A DNA stretch of 64,000 nucleotides from Cydia pomonella (Eukaryota > Arthropoda > Insecta > Lepidoptera > Tortricidae), in NCBI RefSeq assembly GCF_033807575.1, contig NC_084707.1:24205888-24269887 (forward strand), in the 5' to 3' direction. Position 1 is the first letter of the stretch; each line of letters opens with the position of its first letter. The notes below the pieces were generated by a model, which saw only the letters and a list, made by a program, of their open reading frames with translations, had not been told where the DNA came from and searched no databases. Below are positions 22,412 to 35,200 of the stretch, one piece after another. Made by a program: the position numbers and the translations under genes.

Positions 22412-22530
22412 CCTTTTGAACGCCACGCCTATCACACGCGGCGCGTAATCGTGAACCTTGTCGGTACGCATGAAGGTTGATATTGGGTTGTAGCCGCGCG
22501 CGTCATATGACGTCTTTGGCGGTCAAAAGG
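22412..22530. mobile_element. TTAA-flanked MITE (119 bp)
   Basis: TTAA at 22408-22411 and 22531-22534; the ends CCTTTTGAACGCCA and TGGCGGTCAAAAGG are inverted. It is the best-preserved copy of the family. Confidence 0.85.
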
Positions 22531-22871
22531 TTAAGAACTGCCAATGTTTTTTACAAAGGTTACCACCGATCCCAGATTCATTCTCTTTCGAAATATTTCT
22601 ATCTTAGTCAGACCGAGGTATAATTTTTCAAACGGATTTGGTATGGTGACAGATGTAATCTCAATACGATTTTGCGTTCTAAGTTTAGAAATTGTGCGGA
22701 GTATGGATATACATTTGTCATCGTACCCAATCTGCTTGAAAAAACGTGATAAAAGTAGTAATAAACGTCATGATAAAGTGTCGTTTTTGTCATTGCAAAG
22801 TTAGTTTGGTCCGACTATCTCTGATACTCCATAGCAGGAGCCAATTTTGTTTTTGATAGACGTATTAATAT

Positions 22872-23420
22872 GACCAAAGAGAATTTGAAATAGAGGTGTA
22901 TTGTCAAGGAAAACTTTGTAGCCACGTAAAATTACTGCCATCCAGGGATCGGAACCGGTTTTTTGCAAAAACATCGAAATAACCATATATTTCGGTTTAT
23001 TTTATACTCTAAATGAAGGACTCAGTTGTGTTTTCAGATAACGACTTCGTATTATTAGATTGCCTAATTAGAAATGAAGTAATTAACAAAGAACGAAAAT
23101 ACCGTTAATACCGTTTTCGTTCCCATACAAAAAATACCGGTTTCCGATCCCTGCTGCCATCTTTCGACTTTGCCGGGCACAACCTAAAGGTTATGGCGCC
23201 ATCGCTCGAAACGATACTGCCATACCTTTGACCTTTGATCTATTAGATGGCGCCACTTTTTGATATTTAACAAATTTAACACACATCAGTAACACATAAC
23301 GATCAAAGTCAAATGGCTTTCTAAAAGTTTTAATCATGTGTCGAACGATTGCAGCAAATTTACTGTGGCTACAAAGTTTTCTTTGACAATCCACCTCTAT
23401 TTAAAACTCGCTTTAATATG
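22872..23420. mobile_element. Long-TIR MITE interrupted by a hAT MITE
   Basis: The outer arms match the complete copy at 23812-24230. A 211-bp hAT-type element with its duplication sits at 22943-23161, exactly within the actgccatctttcgac part of the arm. Some internal sequence is missing compared with the complete copy. Confidence 0.75.
22943..23153. mobile_element. hAT MITE with perfect 8-bp target duplication
   Basis: The ends CAGGGATCGGAACCGG and CCGGTTTCCGATCCCTG are inverted. CTGCCATC lies on both sides (22935-22942 and 23154-23161). CAG-type ends with an 8-bp duplication are the hAT superfamily signature. No transposase frame is present. Confidence 0.9.
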
Positions 23421-23811
23421 ACGATGCAGTCTAAGGCCGCAGACAGGACGCATGCGACCAGGCCGTGCATACTGGTCGAGCGCTATGTACGAACAGCAAC
23501 ACTTAACTGTCCATTGGTGGACCTTATGCATTTTGTAATAAGGTCCAACGATGGACAGTTAACAGTGTGGGCGATGGTAAGAATGGCCGGCCATTCCGCG
23601 GCCTCATGGATGGCCCTCTGTAAGAAACTTGTAGTTTTTAACCTCATCATACCACACCAATACAGTAAAATACGTAAAGCAGTGCAAAACATTGAAGCGA
23701 CAATTTGAACAGAAGTATTCAGCCCCGTAACCAGTGTTGTCAAGCGTTAAAGATTGACAATCTAGTTACTACAGATAGTCAAGCTTAATACGGGTGAGTG
23801 TACATACGGGC
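23421..23811. other. Intergenic with a strong short hairpin
   Basis: An inverted pair aactgtccatnggtggacctta (23506-) and taaggtccaacgatggacagtt (23540-) forms a stem of about 24 bp. A 119-codon frame crosses it, but overlaps the MITE arm and shows no family resemblance. Confidence 0.45.
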
Positions 23812-24230
23812 AAAGAGAATTTGAAATAGAGGTGTATTGTCAAAGAAAACTTACTAGCCACATACATTTACTGCCATCTTTTGATACATGATTAAAACTT
23901 TTAGAACACCATTTGACTTTGATCCGTATTATTTCACTGATAGATGTTTAATTTGTTAAATATCAAAAAGTGGCGTTCTTACTGGGCAGAACCTAAAGTT
24001 TATGGCGCTATCGCTCGGAATGATGCTGCCATACCTTTGGCCTTTGATCTATTAGATGGCGCCACTTTTGGATATTCAACAAATTTAACACATATCAGTA
24101 AAAGAATAAGGATCAAAGTCAAACGGCGTTATAAAAGTTTTAATCATGTGTCGAAAGATGGCAGTAAATTTACTGTGGCTACAAAATTTTCTTTGACAAT
24201 CCACCTCTATTTCAAATTATCTTTGCCCAT
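23812..24230. mobile_element. Complete long-TIR MITE
   Basis: The ends gggcaaagagaatttgaaat and atttcaaattatctttgccc are inverted, with arms of about 170 bp through ttttagaacaccatttgact. Short inner arms (atatcaaaaagtggcg / cgccacttttggatat) flank a core with tttggcctttgatctattag. It reads as a non-coding hairpin and is the reference copy for three others. Confidence 0.8.
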
Positions 24231-24384
24231 ATTGACCTTAGATACTTCAGCTTGCAAACCAGCTAACAAATTTACACATACAACATTTTGCACTTTACGT
24301 GTCTTTATCTACTCACCACCTTTTTACTGCTTTTAAGATATGAAAGTACAAACTATTGTTTTAATTTAACAACACACAGAACAA

Positions 24385-24505
24385 CCCGCCTCGCGGGGAA
24401 TTTGCCGCGCGAAGCAGCCCGGTCTGTGTCGGGCGAGGCACGTCTACACCGGCCGAGCTGCTTCGTGCGTCTCGCTCGCGCGGCTCGTTCCGTGTGGAAC
24501 CACCT
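24385..24505. repeat. GC-rich palindromic repeat
   Basis: The segments gccgcgcgaagcagcccggt and ccgagctgcttcgtgcgt are near-inverted; the edges are shared with the minisatellite-bearing copy at 19025. Confidence 0.6.
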
Positions 24506-25110
24506 ATTAATATGAAATTTTAGTTTCATAAATTGGTTTAAATAATTTGTATCGAATTTCAATCTGGTACGACATAATGTCAATATTATAGTGAGACTGG
24601 TAATTTTCTAACGATATAGATCGTTCGTTAAGTTTCACTAGTATATGCACCTTCTACAAAATATAAGTAGTTTGAACCCTTTTCTCATGTTACCTTCTAA
24701 TCCGCAAGTTTTAGATACCAATAAATGACTACACTTAAATCGACCGGGATACAAACCGTGATTACCTTTTTATATTTATATTTTATATGTGATATAAGAT
24801 GCATGTAACTGCGTCGAAATATCGGGAGCTCATTCAGAACAATAAAATAAATAAATAAATAAAAATAAAAATAATTTATTCAGTAACTTCATAACTTAAC
24901 AATATGCAGGTTGGCGTCTCTTTTTAAGTATACAAGATACCTGTGTCAAGATACACCGCTCTTCCTTACTGGTTTGCTAATTAACAATAACAAAACAATG
25001 GTTAAAAGAAACAAAAATTTAACTAAAAAATTAATTAAGTTACATTTTACGTAACAGGAACTTTGAATTTTATTAAATAGAAAGGAGCTAAATAACTAAT
25101 TGAAGCCACA

Positions 25111-25150
25111 TGTGTGTGTGTATGTGTGTGCGCGCGCGTGTGTATGCGTG
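25111..25150. repeat. TG/CG microsatellite
   Basis: A run of alternating tg and cg dinucleotides (tgtgtgtgtatgtgtgtgcgcgcgcg). Confidence 0.8.
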
Positions 25151-26380
25151 AGGTGTATGTGTGGTTACAATATAAAAGGTAATCACTGTTTATATCCCGG
25201 TCGATTTAAGTGTAGTGAAACCAACCGTGAATCATTCAAAACTGTTACGAATAAATGATCTTGTAGGGATAGGTAAGCTTCATGTAACATTAAATTTCCC
25301 CATAATATTCCCTGAAGGCCTGCGCAAACCGGCGGAGCGCAGCGCAGATCACCTAGGGAAAATCCCCCGGGATACCGCGAGCGCAATAACAATAAAAGGT
25401 TCTATTGATACCGGGTGGAAAAAAGTGAGCCCTGGAGGGAAAGTGCCTTAAAACCTTACGTTAGCTCAGTTTACTTAAAGGAAACATTATTATATTCTTA
25501 AAAAGAAACAACACTATTAAAAAAAAATCGCTTGTTTCTTCCGGGATTTGAACCGACTAAAAATTTAAAAAAAAAATGGAAATTCGCTGTTTTATTCCAC
25601 AACTCGATAGAGTTAATGTTAAAATATCCCCAAGAAACATTAGGTCTTACACTCGTCTGTCGTACAAAATATCCATAAAATCGAAAATTTGTACACAGAA
25701 TATTTTTAGACAAGCGAATTGTAAAAAAAAACTGAATGCTATTTTTTTCTTATTAAAAATAAAATAATGTTTCCTTTACGTAAAATGAGCTAGTTTAAGG
25801 TTTAACGGTACTTTCCCTCCAGCAGGGCTAAGATGGTCGGCTCTTTATCATTTGTCACCATGCCTGTCACGTTCTAACAAGTATGTAAGCACGAAAGTGA
25901 CGGGCATAGTGACAAGCGATAAAAATGGAACCATGCTGCCATTGCAGGGCCCATAAATTTTTTCCACGCTGTATACCCAATTTTTCTTATCTTAGTAAAT
26001 AAGAAAGCGGAGTTTTGGTCTTATAAAATAATTTAAAAAACACGGTTCAATCATTCGGCCTTCTAGGTTAATTATTTGAGATGAAATTTTCTGTATGAAA
26101 ATTACTAATCACAACATAATCATTTATTCTTCTAGGTAGCCTGAGAATCGAGTCAACAGTGCAAAATAGCTATTCATCATTATTTCTACGCTATGGTTAT
26201 AATACAATTATTATAGATATGGTTTCATGTGACAAACACAACGCAAGACGAACTGAACTAAGGTACTAAACCTACCGGTGAGAAATTGAATTTAAACCTA
26301 ACAATGACGTTTCAGCAGGCCTAAACATCTAGAAGTCCTAGAAACTTTTAAATTTAACGAAGGGTAAGATTGCTCTGATG
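25151..26380. other. Intergenic, no gene seen
   Basis: Mixed AT-rich sequence. Parts resemble 20.5-20.7 and 21.5 kb (tgcctgtcacgttctaacaagtatgtaag), so a further dispersed repeat is present near 25840-25930. No supported coding frame. Confidence 0.45.
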
Positions 26381-26382
26381 GC

Positions 26383-26530
26383 GCTTGCACACGGCGCACG
26401 TTATATATTGTACATTGTCTGTAACTGGCCACTGGCTTGCACACGGCGCACGTTATATATTGAACATTGTCTGTAACTGGCCACTGGCTTGCACACGGCG
26501 CACGTTATATATTGTACATTGTGTGGCCGC
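26383..26530 (+). repeat. 52-bp tandem repeat, about 2.8 units
   Basis: Units start with gcttgcacacggcgcacgtt at 26383, 26435 and 26487; the last is cut short. Units differ by single bases. Confidence 0.85.
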
Positions 26531-26794
26531 TTGCACAAATAATTTGTACTAAGTATAGTCTTGTTTAAACGGTATGGAGTGTAGATTTAAAAGGAGTGAA
26601 ATATCTTATGGTAGAACAGTTATTATATAGCTATCAATAATTTGATTTTCTTTTCAAGTATTCTAGGTATTGTAGCGCCACCTATTTAATGTTTATTGAT
26701 GACGCTTTTTGGTACATGGAGATTTAATTCCTTACCTCCACCTTCCGTATTTAAACGTATGGAGTGTGGAATTAAGAGGAGTGACATCTCTTAT

Positions 26795-27245
26795 GGTAGA
26801 ACTGTTGCAAAAGTGTCCAGCTGTCAGCTATACATAATAGTTCCAAATCTCTCCAGAGTAGCGCTAGAGTAGCTAAGAACCTAGGCGCTATTGACGGAGT
26901 GAAGTGAGCTGTCTATGATTAGTTTTTTTTCTCAAGTATTCTAGGTATTTTAGCGCCACCTATTTATGGTTTTTTGTCGGACACTTTTTGGTACAGTCAA
27001 GTGCAAAAATATGTATCGAAAGAATCGTCTCATAAATATGGTACTACGCTCTTATTACACTGGAATAAGATGCTATGGGACATATTGTTGAGTAACAATG
27101 TACACCCATATTTTTACACTTGACTATACATGGAGATTTTGTTCCTTGCCTCTACCTTCCATAACTCTAGCGCTACTCTGGAGAGATTTGGAACTATTAT
27201 TTATAGCTGACAGCTGGACACTTTTGCGATAATTCTGCCTAAAGA
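26795..27245. mobile_element. Hairpin element with a nested MITE
   Basis: The segments tgtccagctgtcagctata, ttccaaatctctccagagta (26813-26866) and the inverted tactctggagagatttggaa, tagctgacagctggaca (27170-27225) form the arms. A second element sits between them at 26992-27126. A related arm fragment occurs at 51636-51735. Confidence 0.7.
26992..27126. mobile_element. MITE nested in the hairpin element
   Basis: The ends tacagtcaagtgcaaaaata and tatttttacacttgacta are inverted. It is 135 bp and non-coding. Confidence 0.75.
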
Positions 27246-28882
27246 GTTTCTGTTCCTCGCTACTTTCCATACCTGCGTGTTTGAAAAAGACTATAGCCCG
27301 TTTATTTGCTCAAGACATGTGCTGGGACATGCAGAAGTCGTTGAAACCGCATGATTCTTTATATTATTGTTTACACGATGCATATAACCCACGCAAACAC
27401 CCTCAACTTGCACATGTTACATGCACCGTGTGCAAACGTTATAAGTATTTATCCCTGAAGAAAATCTCCTAAAAGAAATTTCTCATAAATCTGGTTTATA
27501 TCGTGACTTCTTATGTAAATACTACAGGAGTTTCTCCATTTAAAAAGATTATGAAGATAAGATCTTAGATGCTGCTGAAACCGACATTCAATTTGATTCT
27601 CCTGATCCCTGTATGGAAATAAACAAAAACTATTCGAATCAACCTACACTTCGAAATACTTGAACATAACAGCTAAAACTTACAATAAATTATATACAGA
27701 GCGTTCAATATAGCAACGCGACTACCTATGTACAGTAAAGTTTTGGATGCTTTGGCTATTTAGGGCTCCCGTTTGTCCTAAAAGCTACGTTTACATTAGC
27801 TAGATAATTATTGGGAGACTACGCTATCGTGGGGGCTTATACATTTAGACAAACAAGAAAAAACAATTTATAGTAAAACAAATAAAAACAAAACATTTCT
27901 TAGTAAATCTATGACTTTCCATTCTACATAAGTTTCACAGAAAATCACGAGTATTTTTGGACATTATATCGTAGCAGCCTAGGTCCTCAAAAATATCTGA
28001 ACACGCACTCTTAACGCCTTGACAATAGAGGCGTGTTCAGATATTTGTGAGCACATTGGCCGCTCCGATAAATCTGACGACGACTACAATAACGTAATTT
28101 TTCCCCAAATAGTACAAGAAACTCGTATTGTGGAAATGGGTCTGAAATATGCCGGTTTCAACCAAAAGGACACTTATTGGTCGTTGTCAATAAGATGCTA
28201 TTTCTATAAAGCTTCAATTTGAAATCAACCTTACATAGACAACCGAAAATGTGATTTTTAGTTGAAAATGTTGAAGTGCGTAGTAAACTTGCGTACAGTT
28301 TTTGAACAGCCCGTACTAAAACTACGTAGAAAGAGTAAATCAAGTCAAACTGAAAACTAAAGATATCTATTTGTCTATGTAATGCCCACACAATGGCGTG
28401 GTCTCCTTAGAATACGCCGTCCTAGCCTACAAACATTGGATAACGCGTAGAACCCTATACAATATTACACTTTACACTACCACCGCCCGAATTTACGAAA
28501 TTTGACGACGAACTTATGCAAATATTCATGCAAGTACCAATATTTTAATTGTATTTAAAAGTGATATTTCAAAATCGACGTATATCTCAAATCAGACATG
28601 TTTTGGTGTGTTTTATCGTCGGTTCGTAATTGCATTGAGTATAATGCATAAAACCCAGCATGTCTCCATTACGCTAGCAATAGAATATGATTTGCTTTAA
28701 AATACTAGAAATCAACTCGTCGCATGCCGTCATTTAAAGTTCTATAAACGACTATTTGCTTTTCACGAAACAGGGTACGTTCGTTTAACGTAAACATTCC
28801 GATATATTTGTAATAAGCTTTTTAACGTCTGGAAACAAACCGGGCGAGTCTCGCATTCCGTACACCGGGCCCCCACAATCTA
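27246..28882. other. Intergenic before the PABIR gene, no gene seen
   Basis: This region includes the 3' side of the minus-strand PABIR gene (3' UTR of unknown length). An inverted pair around 27985-28045 (aaaatatctgaacacgc / gcgtgttcagatatttgtg) marks another repeat end. The small frames here have no family resemblance. Confidence 0.4.
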
Positions 28883-29201
28883 TTAGCTAGTATTCTCACT
28901 CTTGTGGTTCTCGCTCATGGCGGCGCGCGGCGACACCGGCCGGAACGTGCACTCCAGCGAGTCCGAGTCCGGCGTGCCTGGCGTGCCTGGCGTGCCGGGC
29001 GTGCCGGGCGTGCCCGGTGTGCCTGGCGTGGAGGGGGTGAGGCGGTCGCACATGCGCTTGGGGAGGGGCGAGTCGGGCTCGTCGCCGCGACGCTTGCGCA
29101 GCGTGACGGGGCTGAAGCTGGACGCGCGGATGGCGATGGGGGACAGACTCCGCCGCGTCATGTACTTACGTGTGGGCGACGGGGATACCACTTGAGGTAA
29201 C
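28883..29201 (-). CDS. PABIR-family gene, last coding exon
   Basis: The acceptor is ccctcAG/GTTACC; stop TAA at 28883-28885. It codes VVSPSPTRKYMTRRSLSPIA, the basic region and the GTP triplet repeat (28974-29029), ending SENTS. High GC contrasts with the flanks. Forward-strand frames over it are shadows. Confidence 0.88.
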
Positions 29202-32200
29202 CTGAGGGAAAAGTATGTACTTATTGAACAGGGCTATGCTAAATACCATCGGGACCATCTTACAAAAAAACTGGCGAAGTGCGAGTCGCACTCGCGCACG
29301 AAGGGTTCCGTACCATTATCTATAAACGGCAAAAAAAAATACGTTTGTTGTATGGGAGGCCCCTTAAATATTTATTTTATTCTGTTTTTTAGTATTTGTT
29401 GTTATAGCGGCAACATAAATACATCATCTGTGAAAATTTCAACTGTCTAACTATCACGGTTCATGAGATATAGCCTGGTGACAGACGGACGGACAGCGGA
29501 GTCTTAGTAATAGGGTCCCGTTTTACCCTTTGGGTACGGAACCCTAAAAATGGACCTTCTCCCACGAGCTCAAAGCTTGTGAAGACTTGTAACAGAGCCC
29601 GTACATTTTATACTACGTCGGTACATTTCATGCCGTTGACAGAAAAATGACGTCACGCTACATAGAGTATGATTCCAATTGGTATTTTCGTAATAATTAA
29701 TCATTTGTCAACCTCTTTAGGTAACTGATACATATACTTGACAATCAGTATAGAAACGTCTAACTGACTTTCATTTTATTGTCACACAAATAAATAATAG
29801 AATATTAATTTATGAAATAATACATATTTTTGGTTTTTAACAGCGTAATAAGCTTTTATTCACGTAACAAGTATTTATTATGATACCCATCAATAAGTAA
29901 GCTATCTAAATTTGTAGCAACTCCCTGTATGTTAAATTACGTCATTTTTGCGTCAACGGCATGGAAAGTACGGGCCCTGCTTGTAATTGTTGTTTCTATA
30001 TTTTTTATATTTATATAAAGTAAAACAAAGTGTCGATCACAATATAAATTCCTAAGAATTTACCACGCGTAGTTTTGAGTGAAATTGTATATTGTGAGAT
30101 ATAATCATATCATATCATAAGTATTTCAACCCGAGGACATTAGCTGCGCCTCTGCTTTCATTTGCAGGCACATTGTATTGAATTTAGCACTTTACGAGCG
30201 CCGAATCGGCAGGCTCGCGGCCATAGTAAACCTAATATGTGTTTATTATGTTAATTTTCATTTTGTTTTATAGTAAACCTGTAATATGTGGCAATAAAAA
30301 AATTCTTATTGCTGTAGTCCCTAAATTACAGAAGCTGTATCGACTACAACAAATATTTCACAATTATTGGATCCATATTATTAAGACCCATTTATTTTCT
30401 AATAAGCAGTATGTTTATAGCACATCAACATCTTGCGCTATAGCATATCTACTATGTAACTACAACGACCGCTCTGGCGTAGTGGGTGGTGACCCTGCCT
30501 ATGAAGCCGATGGTCCCGGGTTCAAATCCTGGTAAGGGCATTTATTCGTGTGATGAGCATGGATATTTGTTCCTGAGTCATGGGTGTTTTCTATGTATTT
30601 AAGTATTTATAAATATTTATTTATATTATATATATCGTTGTCTAAGTACCCTCAACACAAACCTTATTGAGCTTACTGTGGGACTTAGTCAATTTGTGTA
30701 ATAATGACATATAATTTTAAAAAAAAAAAACTATTGCAGCAGGTAAGTACCTCAAAGAGCTCAAAGGATTTATTTGTCCTGTTTGCGTGGCGGATAGTAC
30801 CTGTCTCGTCAGCACACTTTGGTCGACTGACCACATCTAACATAGTATTACCTAGTAACTCTAGTCGGTGAGTTGGACAAGCCCGGCAGCGTGAGGTCCT
30901 CACAAGACTGGCCAAGTTGCATGGCGGAGTGGACCTCCCTCTCGTGGGCGACCTCCCGCGTGTTGCTGACGTCGGCGCACTCCTCCAGGCGCAGCTGGTT
31001 GACGCGCGGCGCGCGGGGGCCCCAACAGTTCTGAATAACATACAATTTTTTTTTTATATACTACGGCGGTGGCAAACAAGCATACGGCCCGCCTGATGGT
31101 AAGCAATCTCCGTAGCCTATGTACGCCTGCAACTCCAGAGGAGTCACATGCGCGTTGCCGACCCTAGCATTCCCCCCACCTCCCCCCCCCCCCCCTCGTT
31201 GAGCTCTGGCAACCTTACTCACCGGCAGGAACACAACACTACGAGTAGGGTCTAGTGTTATTTGGCTGCGGTTTTCTGTAAGGTGGAGGTACTTCCCCAG
31301 TTGGGCTCCGCTCTAGATCTGGAATGACATCCGCTGCGCTGTGCCCTACCACACAAAGCGAGATGACATTCACAATGCCCATACCTCTCTTTTGGACGTA
31401 GTTTAAGGACGTACCCGGGTCCAAATATCCACTACACATGCCCATTTCTCAAACGGTAATGTAATGGCAACGCACTAATATTAGACTAATAACGTTCGAG
31501 AAATGGGCCCCAGGACTTCATTAAGGCATGCACTAATGAAGTCCTGTTGTCAAGACTAGCAGAAATGTATGGAGCTGCATTTTTGTTTCAGACGACGACG
31601 CTTGGCGCGATTGTTTCCTGAATCCAGCTAAGCTAATCATTACATTATAGGGAAATACCTAATCGGAAGTCTGCGTCATATTTGTAGCTAACAAATACTT
31701 TAGGTATCAGGCTTAATTTGACTAAAGGGTGAACCACAAAAACGTGAACCTAAGTTCCTTTTCACAGACATAATTTATTAGAATTTTGAAAACACAACAT
31801 TCAACCGCAGTTTAGTAATATAGCTACTTTTGTGTCGACGTAGCACTATTATCTAAAGGTAAACATACCTATACATTATACAGGGTGATCAATTCGACGA
31901 CCGGTTTGGCCTAGTGGGTAGTGACCCTGCCTACGAAGCTGATGGTCCCGGGTTCAAATCCTGGTAAGGGCATTTATTCGTGTGATAAGCATGGATATTT
32001 GTTCCCGAGTCATGGGTGTTTTCTATGTATTTAAGTATTTATAAATATTTATATATTATATATATCGTTGTCTAAGTACCCTCAACACAAGCCTTATTGA
32101 GCTTACTGTGGGACTTAGTCAATTTGTGTAATAATGTACTATAATATTTATTTATTTATTTAAAAAAAAAAAAGAAAAAAAAAAACTTAAAAAAAAAATC

Positions 32201-35200
32201 CAAACCGGTCAGTATGGAGAAGTCAGAAACTATGAGAGATAGCCACATCTGTTCTTAGGAAACATGGCTTCGATTTTAAATTTAATAATAATGACATTCA
32301 ATCTTTTTTTATATTTGCTTATACTTTCAGGATCAATTATGCAAACAAATACTATTTACACGCGATTACATAAAGATTGACCAGGTTCGATTCCCGGTTA
32401 TGTATTAGAGATTAAAAAAAGATTGAATGAATGAAATCGAAGCCATGTTTCCTAAGGGCCTCCGCTAGGTGACGCGGACGCCCGCCGCGTGCGCACGCTC
32501 GCGGGTCCTGCTCCCAGGCCTAATCCGTCGCACGCGCCCGCGCCAGTTAGCGCTGTTCATACAATTTCTTATTAGACGGGGCGTCCGTTCCGGATAATCC
32601 GCGTCAGCTAGCGGAGGCCCTAAGAACAGATGTGGCTATCTCTCAGATATGGCTATCTGTCTTCTCCATACTGACCGTTCTGGATTGATTACCCTGTATA
32701 CACTGTTAGTTTAGTAATAATAAAACATGGTGTTCGAAACACATTTATAAATTCATACATACATTAATTATAAATTCACATTTTACAGAGTAATATAAAA
32801 TACCGAAAATCCAAGAAGGCGTGTGTTAAATCGAGGTCATTAGGTCAGCTAAACACACGACAGTTTTGTGCGACGTCATGTGTTTCCGAAACTGGCAATT
32901 TGGGTCAATATTGACACCACGTTATAAATAATAGTGACTTAATTCGTAATAACTAAGAGATCTATTTTATTATTAACCGTTCTTTCTGTTCGCTAGCAAT
33001 GCATTTTATAACCCTATTTTCTAAATTCCATAAAATCCTTAAAAATACCTACATATGTTCCAAATAATTAACCGATCGCGTTGTGGCGTTAGACTGCACG
33101 ATTGGCTCAAATTTGTGTGCGTGACACCGCTGTACTGCCATTCTTATTGCCCGTAAGGCCCGTCCTTAGATATGTCAATGATCGTACATCGATTATTCGA
33201 TGTCCTGCTCGAGTGAATTCATGAATGCTTTGGTAAGTCCTTTTTGCGTCTATGATTGACCAGAAGATTTCGCCTACGAGTGTTTCTACTGTACACTACC
33301 GATCAAAATGGAACCATGGATACATCTCTGTTATATTGTAGTAATTAATTATTTTAAGATTATTAGTGTTTACTGTCATCATTGGCTATTGTATTTATGA
33401 ATGTTGCTACCTATGTATTTTTCATGTCACTGTAAATGTTGTATTGACTTGTAAAGGAGCCTTCCAGGCCTACTTCTTCTTCTTTCTTCTTCTTTGTTAG
33501 GGGCTATGTAAGGCTCTACAGCCTAAATATCACTGCGACCATTCCTGATCTATTGTGATCGTGATCGCCACCTACCACCTCTCGGAGCAAACCTGCAACT
33601 TGAGGCCTACTTACAGAATAATTCAGCTGTATTTTGAAACATCACTCTCATTTCGATTTATCAAAAACACCTCTGGAAACAGTAACAAGGCAATTGCAAG
33701 TACTTTAAGAACGAAGAATTTCGTACATCACCTGTCTCTATCACACGCGAATGATATTTATATTACTGTCCCACTTATACAGAGGCATTGACCGCCGGCG
33801 CGTACTTAATTGGTAAGTATTCTTACATTAGGGCTATGTGGCGTGGCTAAAGGGCTGAAACTGCCGCTGTGCCGTCGCGTGCGCAGATTCAGGTTGTTGT
33901 TGGAGAACATGCTGAAGCTGCTGAAGATCGACGTACTCCTGCAAAATAAAACCAAACACCTATGTTGTAGAGAAACTGCTATTAGATATATAGAATACTC
34001 ATTATTGGAACACCTCAGAAAAAGATAGAAGAAAATAAACAATTAATTAAATGCAGAGGCAGACAACAGGAGGCCTTATTACTATTAGTTATATTATTAT
34101 GATGGATTTCAACGCAAAAGACATGGAAAAATCAAATGAGGTTTTCAATGTTTTTTGTTCCATATTTGCCAAAGTAGTGGTATAAAATGGAAGGCTAAGA
34201 CATGACTAGCGAATTCTTGCAAGAAAAAGGGTCTTTAAGAAAAAATGTAGTCCGATTAGTTTTTCAACAAAAACTTGTTTTTCTGTCAAAGGTCTACCGA
34301 CTAAAGTCTGCAGGGCAAAGTCTTAACTGTGACAATGTGAAGTCAAAATCTCTTGTCGAAGACAATAAAAAACTGCATCCACGTATAGACATTTCATATC
34401 CATTCTGATCACAAATGTACCAAAGCGTTTCAACATTTTAAATGCAAATAAACAATGCATTATAGCCTTTACGCCATCACCAAAGGAGCTATAACTGCGA
34501 GTCGGATTCACATTAAGTTTAGATACGAAACGACGTATCAACCGCGTTTTTGCTAGTAAACTTCGGCGTTTGTTTAGAAGTGAAGTGCGTTGCGTGCGTG
34601 GCGTGGTGCCAAGAGTATAAAATTGCATTGTTAATTGCAGGGGGCGTAGGGGACACGTGGATTAAGAAAAAAAGGAAGCAAATAGTCAAGATTCGATCCC
34701 ACGACATTTTCTTTAACACGCCGCCACTCTTTACCAGCTCCGTCTTTCCGTAGTCAACAAGAAATCCATTCGTAATGTACATATGTCTATCTGTCCGTTA
34801 TTTAGCGCTGCATACCTTCGCAACTGGTGTTTGTTGAGGTTAAATACCAAATTAAGCAGGTAAGATCGTTTATTCAAATAATATCTTTGACGTCCACTGT
34901 ACTCTCATATTAAATTGCAACTCCCATTCCCCCCCCCCCCTTTAGCTTAGGGGATGAATCCTGGGTAAAGAGTACGCTATGTCCTTTTCAGGTTAAAAAT
35001 ATGTGTGCCTAATTTCGTAGAAATTCGTTTAGCTTTTATCTTAAAGGCGGGCAACGAACTTACAACCCCTCTTGTGTTGTACGTGTCCATTGGCGGCGGT
35101 AATCGCTTACCAGGTGATCCGTCTATTCGTTTGCCTCCAGTATCATAAAAAATGATTACAGACCGACAGACAGACAACGGGAGAGGTGGAACTAAATAAA

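Larger units (their letters stand above)
31881..32696. mobile_element. MITE hairpin carrying two nested insertions
   Basis: The ends CAGGGTGATCAAT and ATTGATTACCCTG are inverted and flanked by TA. The arms pair through cggtcagtatggagaag, gatagccacatctgttctta and ggaaacatggcttcgat. A family 1 SINE splits the left arm (31898 to about 32198). A 165-bp MITE with a 3-bp duplication splits the right arm (32456-32620). Confidence 0.85.

Noticed and set aside
23349..23708. 119-codon plus-strand frame
   Set aside because: It begins inside a MITE arm and crosses a strong short hairpin; the opposite strand is also open there.
28019..28222. 67-codon frame with DICEHIGRSDKSDDDYNN
   Set aside because: It starts inside an inverted repeat end and shows no family match; TE-derived text is more likely.
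28902..29200. Two forward-strand frames of about 97 codons, Val-Pro-Gly or Arg-rich
   Set aside because: They are shadows of the PABIR last exon on the minus strand; the repeats reflect its GTP-coding units.
31898..31990. A tRNA gene suggested by the A and B boxes
   Set aside because: The boxes belong to a SINE head with a non-tRNA body, repeated eight times; no proper acceptor stem closes.
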